Below, in pieces: positions 46,828 to 59,738 of a DNA stretch of 64,000 bases. Position numbers and translations under genes: made by a program. The DNA is from Peromyscus leucopus (Eukaryota > Chordata > Mammalia > Rodentia > Cricetidae): assembly GCF_004664715.2 (NCBI RefSeq), contig NC_051067.1, forward strand, positions 66,172,982 to 66,236,981, given 5' to 3'. Under the pieces are notes generated by a model. That model saw only the letters and a list, made by a program, of their open reading frames with translations, was not told the origin of the DNA and did no database searches. The stretch's first letter is position 1. Each line of letters starts with the position of its first letter.

Positions 46828-46874
46828 GCCTTGCCTATCCCTTTTCTACCTAGCTATTGGCCATTCACCTCTTT

Positions 46875-47264
46875 ATTAGACCAATCAGGTAATTTAGACA
46901 GGCAAAGTAACACAGCTTCACAGAGTTAAACAAATGCAACATAAAAGGATGCAACACATCTTTGCATCATTAAACAAATATTCCACAGCATAAACAAAGG
47001 TAACATATTTTAAATTGACATTCCACAACAATATACAAGGAAGAAAGCATATGTAGCAGCGTTACGAAATGTGGACTCCTGCATACAACCTCATGGAGAA
47101 CAAATTTCTATACTGATGGCAAAAAAGGAAATAAAACGTGTGGGTGTGGGTGTGTGTGTGCAAAATATTTACTTTAGGATGCCTACAATCTCAGAAATTC
47201 TGAAAGAATCATCATAAAAATGAGCATGCACATACACAGACATGCATGCATGCATGCATACACT
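46875..47264 (+). repeat. Local direct duplication, copy 2
   Basis: The second copy of 45994-46402, offset by 881 bp. Allowing for the 350-bp solo LTR inserted between, the original tandem unit was about 530 bp. Confidence 0.95.
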
Positions 47265-47329
47265 GATATGCACACAGACACATATGCACACACACACACC
47301 ATACAAAGTCTTAATGAGAAGAAAATAAT

Positions 47330-48430
47330 TAAAACTGGAGCCATCTCTAAAATTTGTAGATCTGGGGAAAATTTTGCTGGTCTTGTCCAGGCATCTATAT
47401 TGTTGAGATTTTGTGGGTGCATTTTCTATGTTTCATCTAAAGGACACTTTCTAATAGGCATCTTGGGCCTCTGGCTGTGGTGATATGTTGTGTACCTTAA
47501 TAAATTTGCCTGAGGATCAGAGGACAGAGCCAGCTACTAGATTAGACATAGAGATCAGGCAGCAGTGGCACACACCTTTAATCCTAGCACTTGAGATCTC
47601 CTGCCTTTGCTCAGGAAGTACACACTCCTTTAATCCCAGGAGGTAATATGGCAGGACACAGAAAGGTATATAAGATGTGAGGAAACAGGAACTCACTCTC
47701 TTTAGGGTAAGGATTTCGTAGAGGTATGAACTAGTGGCTGGCTGTTCTGCTTCTCTGATCTTTCAGCTTTCACCCTGTTTTTTTTTTTTATTAAAAGACC
47801 ATCTAAGATTTGAACAACATCTGGCCCATACAATCTTTCTGCCCTGTCTTCCATGATTTTATTCAAGCCTTGGTTGTAAGGACTGCTTTATAGATGTATC
47901 ACTTGGGGTTGGGTGCCACACAGTCCCTTTGCCTTTGCATTTTGGTCTGGTGTGGATCTCTGTAAGGGTCTCTTGCTGTTGCATAAAAAGAAATTTCTCT
48001 GATGAGGAGTGAGAAATGCACTTATCTATGAGTATAAAGGTAAGTATTGAGAATACAGCTAGAAATTACATTAGTTTAGAAATCAGGGGTAGTAGGTTCT
48101 TCTTTAGGGTTCATGACCTCACCAGCCATGGATAGTTGGCTAGATTGACAGTACCAGGTGTGAGTTCCCTCCTCTTGAGCAGCCCTTCAGTCCAGGTAGA
48201 CAGCTGTTGGTTACCTCCAAGATGAAAGTGCCACTATTGCACCACTAGGGGTATTGTTCCAGTCCAGTCACTGTTGTGGTGTGTAGGCTTTACAGCTGGG
48301 TAAGACTACCAGCTGGTCCTTCTCCTTGGCAACTTGCACAGTACCTTCTGACCCTATGAGATTCAATTCCTGAGGACTGAACTTGCTTCAGAAGCCTATG
48401 TTCTGACAGACTGTCACATACCTTTAACCA
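47330..48430 (-). mobile_element. Old L1 (Lx-like) 3' UTR, antisense, split by a solo LTR
   Basis: 47330-47475 and 47826-48430 read on the minus strand resemble a rodent L1 3' UTR ('aatctcaacaatatagatgc', 'cccctagtggtgcaatagtg', 'gcagaaagattgtatgggcc'). The LTR at 47476-47819 interrupts it. Diverged, no open frame. The plus-oriented fragment at 50600-51185 belongs to the same L1 class. Confidence 0.65.
47476..47819 (+). mobile_element. Solo LTR with embedded B1-like segment
   Basis: 344 bp from TGTGGTGATATG to GAACAACA, with a perfect 6-bp target duplication (tctggc at 47470-47475 and 47820-47825). The 'ggcagcagtggcacacacct' segment is B1-derived and sits in the same position as in 7049-7465. 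Inserted in an older L1 3' UTR. Confidence 0.9.
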
Positions 48431-48634
48431 GCTATCATAGAAAGTGATTAAAATCAATAGAAGTGATGGGATATCTTTCTACCTGAAGGCAACTTCCTAG
48501 AAGCCAAAACTTTGTGATTGTTATTTCACTTCACTGATTTGTGTACTGGATTCTAAATTAATTAATGTTTGCTGCTTGCTTAAAGAAGGTGATCAATGAA
48601 TAATTGCCAAATGAATGAATGAAGGCGTAATAAG

Positions 48635-48820
48635 TGTGAAAAATCTGCTATGTATCAGGAGCTTTCACAAATTACAGTGGCTATTGGGGGTTGCTATTAT
48701 TTCTATTTTACACATACCAAAAGATGGTTTGACAAGTATCAAATGACACAGATGAATCTGGAATCTTGTCCTCGTCTCAAAAGCTCATGTTCTTCCCACC
48801 TCATTCCTATCAGACTGCAT
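48635..48820 (-). mobile_element. MIR-like SINE, antisense
   Basis: 'ctgctatgtatcaggagctt' and 'ctattatttctattttacac' follow the antisense MIR core order loosely. Weak call. Confidence 0.4.
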
Positions 48821-48839
48821 GTTTTCTTTCTATAATAAA

Positions 48840-50090
48840 TATTTTATATCTCCTTCTCTGTCCTGAAATTAATTCACTAATAATGTATGCTTGAATATAT
48901 ATGTTATGAAAAAAATCAATACAGGAGTTCTAACTGTAAAATAATTAAGAAATAAAAGAAAATCAATGCATAATAATATAATATAATAATGACATAATAT
49001 ACTCAGATCTGACAACAGACGATATAACGAAGCAAACATTCGCCTTTACACACAGACTCGCCACAACTGTAATCTATACAGTGCTTCAGCAAACAGATAC
49101 TGGTAGCTCAGATACATGGTCATGGACTGCTGGTTACACTCCAAAAGCCAATATTCAATCAGATCTTAATTGAACTTCCAGAAAGTCACTATACATTAAG
49201 TAAAACCATGTGAGGATGCTGGAAACAGAATACAATTGACTAAACTGTCTCTTCCCCATTGAATCCCTGCAGTGCCTGTTACCATGCTAACAGGTTATAT
49301 CATGCATTTCCAAAAATTCCATAGAAGGAGCAACAGTAGTTTTGGGACCATTTGTCCTCTTGGCACTTGAGAGTTATGAGGGAAAGGAGAAGGATTTTAA
49401 AGTGACATGACCTGTCTGGTGATCAGGGTTAACAAAGTTTTCCCAGTGAAGGAAATGTAAAGTGAGTCTTCTGAATCAAAGATTTCTCCATCTCCCCTGC
49501 TTGGGGTCCTTTCAGACAGGCCTTGTTATACCTCTAACCTCATCAATGCAGACCTGGAGTACAATAGAAGATCCCAGAATAATGCCCAGTTTGTGTAAGA
49601 AAAGTATGGTTGTTGACTTGAGCAAACCTCAGTAGTGAGCATCCTATCCCAGAACTCTCTATGTCTCACATCAATCGATTGCTTTTTTCCAGTCTTTCAG
49701 AATAAGCCTATTCAGCGATGCAGTTTTTGAGTAGCATTTGAACACCAAATCTGTTAAGCTATAGATTCGAAGAGAAACAACTTTGGCCGTCAGTGTTAGG
49801 TGGAGTGAGTGCTTCTTGTATTTCTGAAATATATTTGGCTTTCTTGTACCTTGGGCATATCTTAATTATGATAGCACACTTAATAAACATTCATGTTTGA
49901 TTTGAAGTCCCATCTCCTGTATTGAGTCAGCAGAGGCCTGCCTTCGCACCACTATGTAGAGGAGATGCTATTCAACCAGCTGTCCAAATTAGTGCACTTA
50001 GCTTCATTTCCTTCCTTGGGGAAATCCTATAATTTTTCTTACTATGAAATTGTTTTAAGAGGCCCTAATTGTTTATGCTCCCTGTTGTGA
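48840..50090. other. Single-copy sequence
   Basis: No gene. 48980-49080 is relatively CpG-rich for this region; nothing else stands out. Confidence 0.4.
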
Positions 50091-50094
50091 ATGA

Positions 50095-50178
50095 GTCCCT
50101 TGGAGCTGTTAACAAATGACTCATTGTGAGCTATACTAGATGATCTCTAAAATTCCCTCTCGGCTCCAACATTCTATG
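50095..50178 (+). mobile_element. Possible CR1/L3-type 3' tail
   Basis: 'actagatgatctctaaaatt', 'ccctctcggctccaacattc' and 'tatgattt' match the conserved 3' end pattern of CR1-related elements (ctagatgatct...attctatgatt). Short and old. Confidence 0.4.
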
Positions 50179-50599
50179 ATTTTATCAGTGGAATGTTAAT
50201 TTTCCTAATTTCTGTAAAGTTAAAATGTCACAGGCACATAGTGAGAAAATGGAACTCACTGAACTGTGGTACACTTGTATGTGCAGAATAGAAGGAAAAT
50301 TGAGGACAGAGCACCATTCTACTGCTCATGGTGATGAGATTGGAGAGCATCTAGATTTCACAGAATATGGGAAGAAATTCACATATTGGAAAAGATGTCT
50401 CTAGAAAATTTTTCTGTAAAGGCAGGGTTATTAAAAGCAAGAAAAGGAGCATAAGACAAACATGGCTGAGAGATGAAGTTATAGGTTTAGATGGTGGGTG
50501 TGAGTGCTTACCTTTGAAAATATTTTTTCTGAAAAGAATCTATTACCACCACTTTGCTAGACCATCATAACTCCTAACTACATTCTAAATCATAACCCA
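50179..50599. other. Single-copy sequence
   Basis: Nothing recognised. Confidence 0.35.
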
Positions 50600-51185
50600 A
50601 AACTATTGGTAAATATGGCTGGCAACCATCATCAAAGAAACTTCTCTTTGCAGCAAATGAAGACCACCACAGAAAATCACAAACTGTACTCAGTACAGAG
50701 ATTAGCAGACTGGGAAGAGCAGTCTCAGCAGATGCATCTATGTCACAGCTCCTGCATCAATGGCTCAGGGGACATCATGGCAGCGGAGACACAAAGATTG
50801 TAAGAGTCAGAATACCAAGAAGTCTGCTTTGAAGCTATCTCTCCTTGAAATGGCTGCATAAACAAAATCAGAGCAGTGGCAATGTTGATGGACATGTTAA
50901 CATGGAAAGGGGAGAATTTTGTGGAATCCCATCCTAGACAAAGAACTACAGGCAACTAATGACTGCTGGGAGGAGAATTAGCCTTTCTCAGGGAAGAGCC
51001 CTCATATTGGTTGTCCAGTACAAAGCTGTCAACCCAGAAACCATATATATGTAAACAGTAAAAACAACTCAACAAGTTATAGATTTATATAGTTGCATAA
51101 ACACACATATACATATATGAATGGATTGTGTAACAATAATAGTTAAAAAGAAACTCAGCTTTAGAGTGAGGTGTATAAGAGGGCC
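50600..51185 (+). mobile_element. Old L1 (Lx-like) 3' UTR
   Basis: 'gacaaagaactacaggcaac', 'taatgactgctgggaggaga', 'gaaaccatatatatgtaaac' and a TA-rich end with 'gtaacaataatagttaaaaa' follow a rodent L1 3' UTR. No open frame of meaning. Confidence 0.7.
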
Positions 51186-51190
51186 TTGAG

Positions 51191-51310
51191 TGTGGTGATA
51201 TTTTAATTGTGCTGAAATGTGATTTTATTTGTATGTTAATAAGTAAAGTTTGCCTGAAGTTCATAGTGAGGCAGGAACAGAAGTCAGGCTGTGGTAGCTC
51301 ATGACCTTAA
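51191..51310 (+). mobile_element. LTR fragment (B1-bearing family), 5' part
   Basis: 'tgtggtgatattttaattgt' and 'gcatgttaataagtaaagtt'-like start, then 'ggctgtggtagctcatgacc' (B1-like) where it is cut off by the L1 that follows. Confidence 0.8.
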
Positions 51311-51314
51311 TCCA

Positions 51315-54300
51315 ATCACATGGACCTAATAGATATCTACAGAACATTCCATCCCAACAAAAAAGAATATACCTTCTTCTCAGCATCCCATGGAACTTTC
51401 TCTACAATTGATCACATACTTGGCCACAAAGCAAATCTCAACAGACACAAAACAATTAGAATAACCTCCTGTGTTCTATCAGACCACCATGGTTTAAAGT
51501 TAGATTTCAACAACAACAAAAACTACAGAAAACCTACAATCTCATGGAAACTGAATAATGCTCAACTTAATCACCAATGGGTTAAGAAAGAAATAAAGAA
51601 ATTAAAGACTTCCTAGAGGTCAACAAAAATGAAGACACCACATATCCAAACTTATGGGACACTATAAAAGCAGTGCTAAGAGGGGAATTCATAGCACTAA
51701 ATGACCACATAAAGAAGTTGGAGAAATCTCACACTAGTGACTTAACATCACACCTGAAATCTCTAGAACAAGAAGAAGCAAAGTCTCCCAGGAAGAATAG
51801 ATGCCAGAAATTATCAAAGTGAGAGGTGAAATGAATAAAATAGAAACTAAGAGAACAATACAAAAAATTAATGAAACAAAGAGTTGGTTCTTTGAGAAAA
51901 TCAACAAGATAGACAAGCCTTATCCAAACTAACCAAAAGACAGAGAGAGAGAATCCAAATCAACAAAATCAGAAATGAAAAGGTGGATATAACAACAGAC
52001 ATTGAGGAAATCCAGATAATTATCAGGTCATATTTCAAAAACCTCTACTCCACAAAACTGGAAAACCTACAAAAAATGGACAATTTTCTGGATAGGTACC
52101 ACATACCTAAGTTAAATCAAGACCAGATGAACTATTTAAATAGTCCAATAACCCCTAAGGAAATAGAAACAGTCATTAAAATTCTCCCAAGCAAAAAAAG
52201 CCCAGGACCAGATGGTTTCAGCACAGAATTCTACCAGATCTTCAAAGAAGAGTTAATACCAATACTCTCTAAATTGTTCCACACAATAGAAACAGAAGGA
52301 ACATTACCAAACTCCTTCTATGAGGCTACAATTACCCTGATTCCTAAACCAAACAAGGATACAACGAAGAAAGAGAACTACAGACGATCTCCCTCATGAA
52401 CACTGATGCAAAAATACTCAATAAAATACTGGCAAACAGACTCCAAGAACACATCAAAACAATTATCCACCATGATCAAGTAGGCTTCATCCCAGGGATG
52501 CAAGGGTGGTTCAACATACGAAAGTCCATCAATGTAATACACCATATAAACTAACTCGAAAAAAAAAAAAAAAAACATGATCATCTCACTAGATGCAGAA
52601 AAGGCATTTGACAAAATCCAACACCCCTTCATAATAAAAGTCTTGGAGAGATCAGGAATACAGGGGACATACCTAAACATAATAAAGGCAATTTACAGCA
52701 AGCCAACAGCCAACATCAAATTAAATAGAGAGAAACTCAAAGCAATTCCACTAAAATCAGGAATGAGGCAAGGCTGTGCTCTCTTCCCATACTTATTCAA
52801 TATAGTACTTGAAGTTCTAGCCAGAGCAATAAGACAAAATAAGGAGATTAAGGGGATACAAATTGGAAAGGAAGAAGTCAAGCTTTCCCTATTTGCAGAT
52901 GACATGATAGTATACTTGAGTGACCCCAAAGATTCCACCAAGGAACTGAAAAAGCTTATAAACACCTTCAGCAACATATCAGGATACAAGATCAACTCAA
53001 AAAAAATCAGTAGCCCTCCTATATACAATGGACAAAGAAGCTGAGAAGGAAATCAGAGATACATCACCCTTTACAATAGCCACAAATGACATAAAATACC
53101 ATGGGGTAACACTAACCAAGGAAGTGAAGGACTTATATGACAAGAACTTTAAGTCCCTGAAAAAAGAAATTGAAGAAGATGTCAGAAAATGGAAAGATCT
53201 CCCATGCTCATGGATAGGCAGGACCAACATCAAAATACCCACACAATTCTTCACAAACTTGGACAGAATAATATTCAACTTCATATGGAAAAACAAAAAA
53301 CCCAGGATGGCCAAAAGAATCCTGTAAACAATAAATAAATAAAACAATAAATAAAACAACCTCTGGAGGCATCACGATCCCTGAATTCAAGCTCTGCTAT
53401 AGAGCTACAGTAATAAAAACAGCTTGGTATTGGCATAAAAACTGACATGTGGACCAATGGAATCGAATTGAAGACCCTGACATTAACCCGCACACCTATG
53501 AACATATAATTTTTGACAAAGAAGCCAAAAGTGTACAATGGAAAAAAGAACGCATCTTCAACAAATGGTGCTGACATAACTGGATATCAACATGTAGAGG
53601 GCTGCAAATAGATCCATATCTGTCACCGTGCACAAAACTTAAGTCCAAGTGGATGAAGGACCTCAACATAAATCCAGCTACTCTGAACCTGCTAGAAGAG
53701 AAAGTAGGAAGTAGTCTTGAATGCATTGGCATAGTAGATCACTTCCTAAATATAACACCAGTAGCACAGACACTGAGAGAAACAATCAATCAATGGGACC
53801 TCTTGAAATCGAGAAGCTTTTGTAGAGCAAAGGATATACAGTCAACAAGACAAAGCGACAGCCTACAGAATGGGAAAAGATCTTCACCAACCCCACATCT
53901 GACAGAGGACTGATATCCAGAATATATAAGGAACTCGAGAAATTAGACATCAAAAAGTCCAACAGTCCAATTAAGAAATGGGCTAAAGAACTAAACAGAG
54001 AATTCTCAACAGAGGAAACTCAAATAGCTAAAAAAAATTTAAGGATTTGCTCAACATCCCTAATCATCAGGGAAATGCAAATCAAAACAACTCTGAGATA
54101 CCACCTTACGCCTGTCAGAATGGCTAAGATCAAAAAACACTGAAGACACTTTATGCTGGAGAGAATGTAGAACTAGGGGAACTTTCCTCCACTGCTGGTG
54201 GGAATGCAAGCTTGTACAACTACTTTGGAAATCAATATGGCGCTTTCTTAGAAAATAGGGAATCAATCTCCCCCAACATCCACCCATACCACTCTTGGGC

Positions 54301-54592
54301 ATATACCCAAGAAATGCTCAATCATGCCACAAGAGCACTTGCTCAGCTATGTTCATGTCAGCATTGTTCATAATAGCCAAAACCTGGAAACAACCTAGAT
54401 GCCCTTCAACTGAAGAATGGATAAATAAATTGTGGCACATATACACAATGGAATACTACTCAGCAGATAAAAATAATGACATCATGAGGTTTGCAGGCAA
54501 ATGGATGGATCTAGAAAAAATTATTCTGAGTGAGGTAACCCAGTCTCAGAAAGACAAATATTGTATGTATTTACTCATAGGAGGATACTAGA
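51315..54592 (+). pseudogene. L1 ORF2 (endonuclease/reverse transcriptase), broken
   Basis: L1 ORF2p nicks target DNA and copies RNA into it. Here only the C-terminal end of the endonuclease remains (51320-51616, with a conserved SDHHGLKLDF segment). Reverse transcriptase pieces follow: 51983-52399 ([20 protein letters not shown]) and 52577-53044 ([17 protein letters not shown] and the catalytic FADD motif). C-terminal pieces follow at 53028-53327, 53653-53913 and 54295-54591. At least five frame breaks or stops separate them, including a stop before 51983 and an A17 run at 52559-52575. It cannot make an active enzyme. Antisense frames over it are artefacts. Confidence 0.93.
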
Positions 54593-55545
54593 GGTGGAAC
54601 AAGGATGACTGGACTGGTACTCACATCACCAGGGAGGCTACCTGGAAAACAGGACCCCAAGAAAGACACGAGGATTGCCCAATGACGGAGAAATGGCTGA
54701 GATCTACATGAACAACCTGGACATGAGTGGGAGTAATGAAGGGCGAGGGTCGAGGGAAAGAGAGCGGGAGATCCCAGCTGGATCAAGAACAGAGAGGGTG
54801 AACAAGGAATAGGAGACCATGGTAAATGAAGACCACATGAGAAAATGAGGAAACAAAGTGCCAGAAAGGCCCACAGAAATCCACAAAGATAACCCCACAA
54901 TAGACTGCTGGCAATGGTCGAGAGACAGCCGGAACTGACCTACTCTGGTGATGGGATGGCTAAACACCCTAATAGTCGTGCCAAAAACCCCATCCAAGGA
55001 CTGAGAAATCTGGATGCAAATATCCACAGCTAGAACCCGGGTGGAGCTCTGGGAGTCTAATTAGCGAGAAAGAGGAGGGTTTATATGAGCAAGAATTGTT
55101 GAAATCAAGGTTGGATAAAGCACAGGGACAAATAGCCAAACGAATGGAAACACATGAACTATGAACCAAAGGCTGAGGGACCCCCAACTGGATCAGGCCC
55201 TCAGAATAGGTGAGACAGTTGATTGCCTTGATCTGTTTGGGAGGCATCCAGGCAGTGGTACCAGGTCCTGTGCTCATTGCATGAGTTGGCTGTTTCAAAT
55301 CTGGGGCTTATGCAGGGACGCTTGGCTCAATCTGGGAGGAGGGGACTGGACCTCCCTGGACTGAGTCTACCAGGTCAATCTCAGTCCTCGGTGGTGACTT
55401 TGCCCTGGAGGGGGTGGGAATGGGGGATAAGCTGGAGGGAGGGTGAGGGGGTGGGAGGGGGGAGAACAAGGGAATCCATGGCTGATATGTGGAACTGAAT
55501 GGTATTGTGAAGTGAAATAAAAATAAAAAATAAACAAAAAGAAAA
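51315..55545 (+). mobile_element. 5'-truncated L1, 4.2 kb
   Basis: The largest L1 here. It starts inside the ORF2 endonuclease region, runs through reverse transcriptase and the C-terminal cysteine-rich region, then a 3' UTR of about 0.95 kb with a G-rich block (55410-55470) and an A-rich tail (aaataaaaaataaac...). ORF1 and the 5' UTR are absent. I find no target duplication: the tail runs into a second LTR copy (55565), while the 5' side cuts another LTR copy (51310). Confidence 0.95.
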
Positions 55546-55564
55546 AAGAAAATGTCTGTACTAT

Positions 55565-55932
55565 ATGGTGATATTTTATTTGTACTAAAATGTGATTTGT
55601 ATGTTAATAAATAAAGTTGCCCGGGGTCAGAGCTATTAGCAAACCATAGCAGAAACTGGGCGGTGGTGGTGCATGCCTTTAATCCCAGAACTTGGTAGGC
55701 AGAGCTAGGTAGATCTCTATGTGTTCAAGGATACAGCCAGCATTGGAGACACATGCCTTTAATATCCTTTAATACCAACCACAGAAGACCTGGAGTTCTG
55801 TACAGACAGGCAGTGACTAGGGGGTCATGTGGTTGGGTTTACAACCAATGAGAAGGCAGAACAGAAACACTATAAAAAAGACAAACACACGGGAAGTAGG
55901 ACAATAGAGACAGTGAAGGGTAAGGTTTTTAG
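55565..55932 (+). mobile_element. LTR with embedded B1 (3'-truncated)
   Basis: 'tatggtgatattttatttgt', 'ttaataaataaagttgcccg' and 'gaaactgggcggtggtggtg' match 7049-7465 closely, then 'ttacaaccaatgagaaggca' and end at 'aaggtttttag', before the family's usual TTGGTTACATC...CA terminus. It follows directly on the L1 tail. Confidence 0.85.
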
Positions 55933-56656
55933 TCTTATATTCATAAAAATTAGATTCAGGCTATGAATATGAATTAGAAACTAAGAGTATTTTATTTGTG
56001 CCTTTAAGGGAAGAAAAGGATGACAGAAGACAGACTGTGCATGTAGAATAACTCATTGGTGGGGACGAAGACTAAAGAGGGTCAGGAAACAGGGGGGCAT
56101 GAAAAGGAAGCAGAGGAGACATGGGAATGAGGAGAAGGACAAGCCTGAGTCAGTAGACTAGGATTTAACAAGAAGAACCTTGGGCTGTGCTTGACTTAAT
56201 ATCACACTTTAATTATCACAACCTTGGAGCAAATTTTAATAATATCTGTTTGAATTACTCTCTTTTCAGTCCTCTTTTCTTTGAAAACTTACAAATAATC
56301 CCATACTTTGTTTCATTATTTTTTTGAGTTCTGAGAAATTAAAGTAATACTGCAATTTATCTAAAAAAAATACATGTTAATTTGGAAACAACTTCTGTTT
56401 TTACTTGCAGTGACCCCTTTTATTTATGTCTGACATTTTATCCTTTGACTGAGAAACTACACATTTTCTATTAAATTTTAATTAAACCATTTCCAAAGCA
56501 CTGTAATTGTTAATTTGTTACACACAACTTTAAAACAGCAAATTCTTATGGGTTAGACACCACTGTTATTAGGACATTAAAGTCAGGATGAGCCTATAAC
56601 CTTTATATTCTAGCATCAACTCGGAAATTTCATACATTGCATTAAGACTTCTAAAA

Positions 56657-56685
56657 GTGTGTGTGTATGTGTGTGTGTGTGTGTG
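56657..56685. repeat. (GT)n short repeat
   Basis: GT repeats with one TA interruption. Confidence 0.95.
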
Positions 56686-58479
56686 AAATAAGAAAACAAA
56701 TTTCTAATGCAAATGCTTAGAAATCTACCAAGAGAAAAATCAGCTCAAATGTCTTGTAGCTAACCTGCAAGTTTCACAAAATAACTACTGTAGTACTAGA
56801 TAGGTTTTCAACTCTAAAGTCAGTGGAATAAATAGCAATACTCAATATATTTGATTTCATAAGGCTTTTTCCTTGGCTATTAAAAATGTCTTTAAAAAAG
56901 CATGTTCAATTAGTGTACAGAGAAATGTGAAAGCTTCTTTGTAGTGAGAACAGACATTGATGAGTTATAGGCCACACACATCTCCAAATGGCTGGCCAAT
57001 GGCACTGCCATTTGGTATTTGGTGTGTTTTAAAGAAGTCATTTTGCATGCTCAGTTTCAAGATGAGATCACTACAGAGAGGAAGGCATATCTTAATGTTC
57101 TGCCAGCCACAGAAACACACTTTAGGAAAGTCTTCTATTTAAACATAATTTAAGCAGAATAAGTCATATCACCCACTTTTTTTCTGTCAGAGATGAAAAT
57201 ACATCAATATCAGTGTTCAGTAAAACCAGATGAACAGGAATAACTGATCCACACAAAAACTCACACATCTTGTTAAGTCTCTCACAACTCATTAATTTTA
57301 GAACTTAGAAAGTTCTACATTATGGATGAAGTTCTATATATGTATACAAGTATATGTGTTACATCTAGTTCTGCATATGTATAAAGTTGTATGTTATTAA
57401 GTAATATATAGGTTCCTCTTATCTGATGTGCCTTGATCATAAGTTCCATAAAAACCAAAAATAGACATTCATTGATCCCATTAACAATTGTGTAATATAT
57501 TTATATGAACAAAAGAGCTTATGCCTGATCAAGAAGGGAGGTACTCTTGCCATCAATATTTGAGTCCCAAACCAAAAATATGTAGAAACAACACATAAGT
57601 ATGTCATGGAGCATCCAGTCCTACCATGGATGGAAATTGAGGAGCAACCAATCCAAGCCTTGTATACAATTTAAGTGACTCCTGCTCAGCTGAAAGCTCA
57701 GGGGGTCGTAACATTTTCTCATTTCTAAATGTAGCAGGGAACTTGTTGCTGAACTTTCATGGAGACTTTGGGTTTTACTGCACAGCATGTCAGGATTCAA
57801 ATTTGTTACAACAAAGTGAAGCTGTGGCGTGTAGCTGGAACACAGTGTCTAGTGTAAGTGCTGCCTACAAAAGAGTCGCATTCCCTGGTGTATTATGAGC
57901 ATGTTCTGGTTTATCAGAAAGTATGGGAAGCAGGCGCAGAGAGCAGGAGAAAGATTTGGGGACCTATGATCAAGACAGGAGGAAAACATGTTTAGAAGGA
58001 AGTGGGTACAACATAGATCCCTAGTCAATTAGAAGTAGAGGCCAAATGGAAATGTGGCCCCAATATCCTTGTTGATGTTCTTTTTGCCACACACTTGAAG
58101 CTGCACTTAGTGAGTGATTCGATGTGAGTCTGGGTCGGGGGGAAACCAAAGATGGCTCTGATATCTGAGGCTAGAAGAGCACTGGTACCGCTGATGTAAA
58201 TAAACTGTCAAGAGGTAAACCCTGCCACAGTCCCTTGGTGATAAGGCTTAGCTCCCAATGGGGAGCAGACAGACTCAGATCTTAGAGAGGGATTTGCCTG
58301 TGCCTGGGGAAAGCTATTCTTAGAAAATGAAACTGGCTTAAGTATCTAGAAATCAGGATAGAGGGATTGTTGGTATGTTGGCCTGTAAGTCTAGTATAGA
58401 AATAATCCATAAAAATGATTGATTAGCCTATACTATAAAGAGCAAAGTTTGAAAAAGAATCAGAACAAGAAAACATTAT

Positions 58480-58480
<1 letters not shown>

Positions 58481-58531
<51 letters not shown>
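58481..58531. repeat. (GT)25 microsatellite
   Basis: Uninterrupted GT dinucleotides. Confidence 0.98.
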
Positions 58532-58532
<1 letters not shown>

Positions 58533-59738
58533 TAATAAAAATAGTTTAATGTAATTTCCAAGCATGAAGGAGTCATGTGGCAATTTGGCACCAATACATA
58601 AACTCGCTGTTATTAAGACATGCTATTGGCTCATTAGCAGAAACAAGGTATGACCATAGCCCAGGAAGAAGATTGAGAACAAGTTCAAGCTGGCAGGTAG
58701 GATGTGATCATGGAAGGGCAAACAGATGAGATCTGGTCTGGCTTGAACACACACAAGGTCCTTTCCTATACTATGCAGTTTCTGCCAAATTGGATCAAAC
58801 TTCCCCTGAAAAACAATATAAAACTAAGGAAATGATTCAATGCAAAATCAATAAGAAAAGAGGGTATGGGGAGAGAACAAGGTAATCATAGAAAGCAATT
58901 AGGAGAAAGTTGGAGGAATAAATTTTGGGGACGTAATCGAGGTATCTGTCTTAGACTATGTTTAAGATCCGATGGGTCCTTTAGAGGTCACTGGGTCATT
59001 TGAGAACTTGGACACAAAAGAGTCTACTGGATGGAAGGTATCCAGTACAGTTGTCAGTAGATGCTAGAGTCATGTGAAGTACACAAGAGGGCTAATCTGA
59101 AGCTGTCTTGGATCCTAGATAGGGACTTGCTTGGCTAAAATACCTCAGCTGCCCTCTGAACAGCATTTGCCCTATTGATGGAGCTATGCTGACCCCTTCT
59201 GTAAGGCATCACACAGCAACAGGATTAGCTGCACTCACTGGAGAAGAATCAGAGTACTAACAGGAGTAGTTGAAAGACGTCAGACTCCATCAGATGTGTG
59301 ACAGGCTTCACAAGCAATCTAAAACACACATAGATTCAGTTATCTGTGACAAATCCAAAGTGAAATCGAATGAAATACTGTCTAATAGTTTGGAAAATAA
59401 ACTAGATAAAAAAGACAGGTAAAAATAAATCTCAGGTTTCTTGATATAAAATAAACATAATAAAGTTGATTTCTCCTGATATTTAATACCCAGATCAGAC
59501 ACATGTAAGGAAAAATATCACCAATAATTTCAAAAGAAAACAGAAGCTCAAAGAAGCATGTAAACAATTTGACTCTTAACATCTCAGTGTGTTTTAGTCA
59601 CTGACGTTTTCTGTCCATCAAGGCTGGACATCATGAAGTCCATTAGAGTGACAGAGGACAGAGAATGAAGGGAACTCCACCTGGAGCTTGCATAGAGTAA
59701 GAATTCACAAAATCAAACCATGTCGTGTGCATCCAGAC

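Larger units (their letters stand above)
55933..59730. other. Single-copy AT-rich sequence with two TG repeats
   Basis: 3.8 kb with no recognised gene and few repeats: TG-rich at 56657-56685 and pure GT at 58481-58531. Short frames have no features. Confidence 0.45.

Noticed and set aside
51315..55545. Active L1
   Set aside because: ORF1 and the 5' UTR are missing and ORF2 has several frame breaks.
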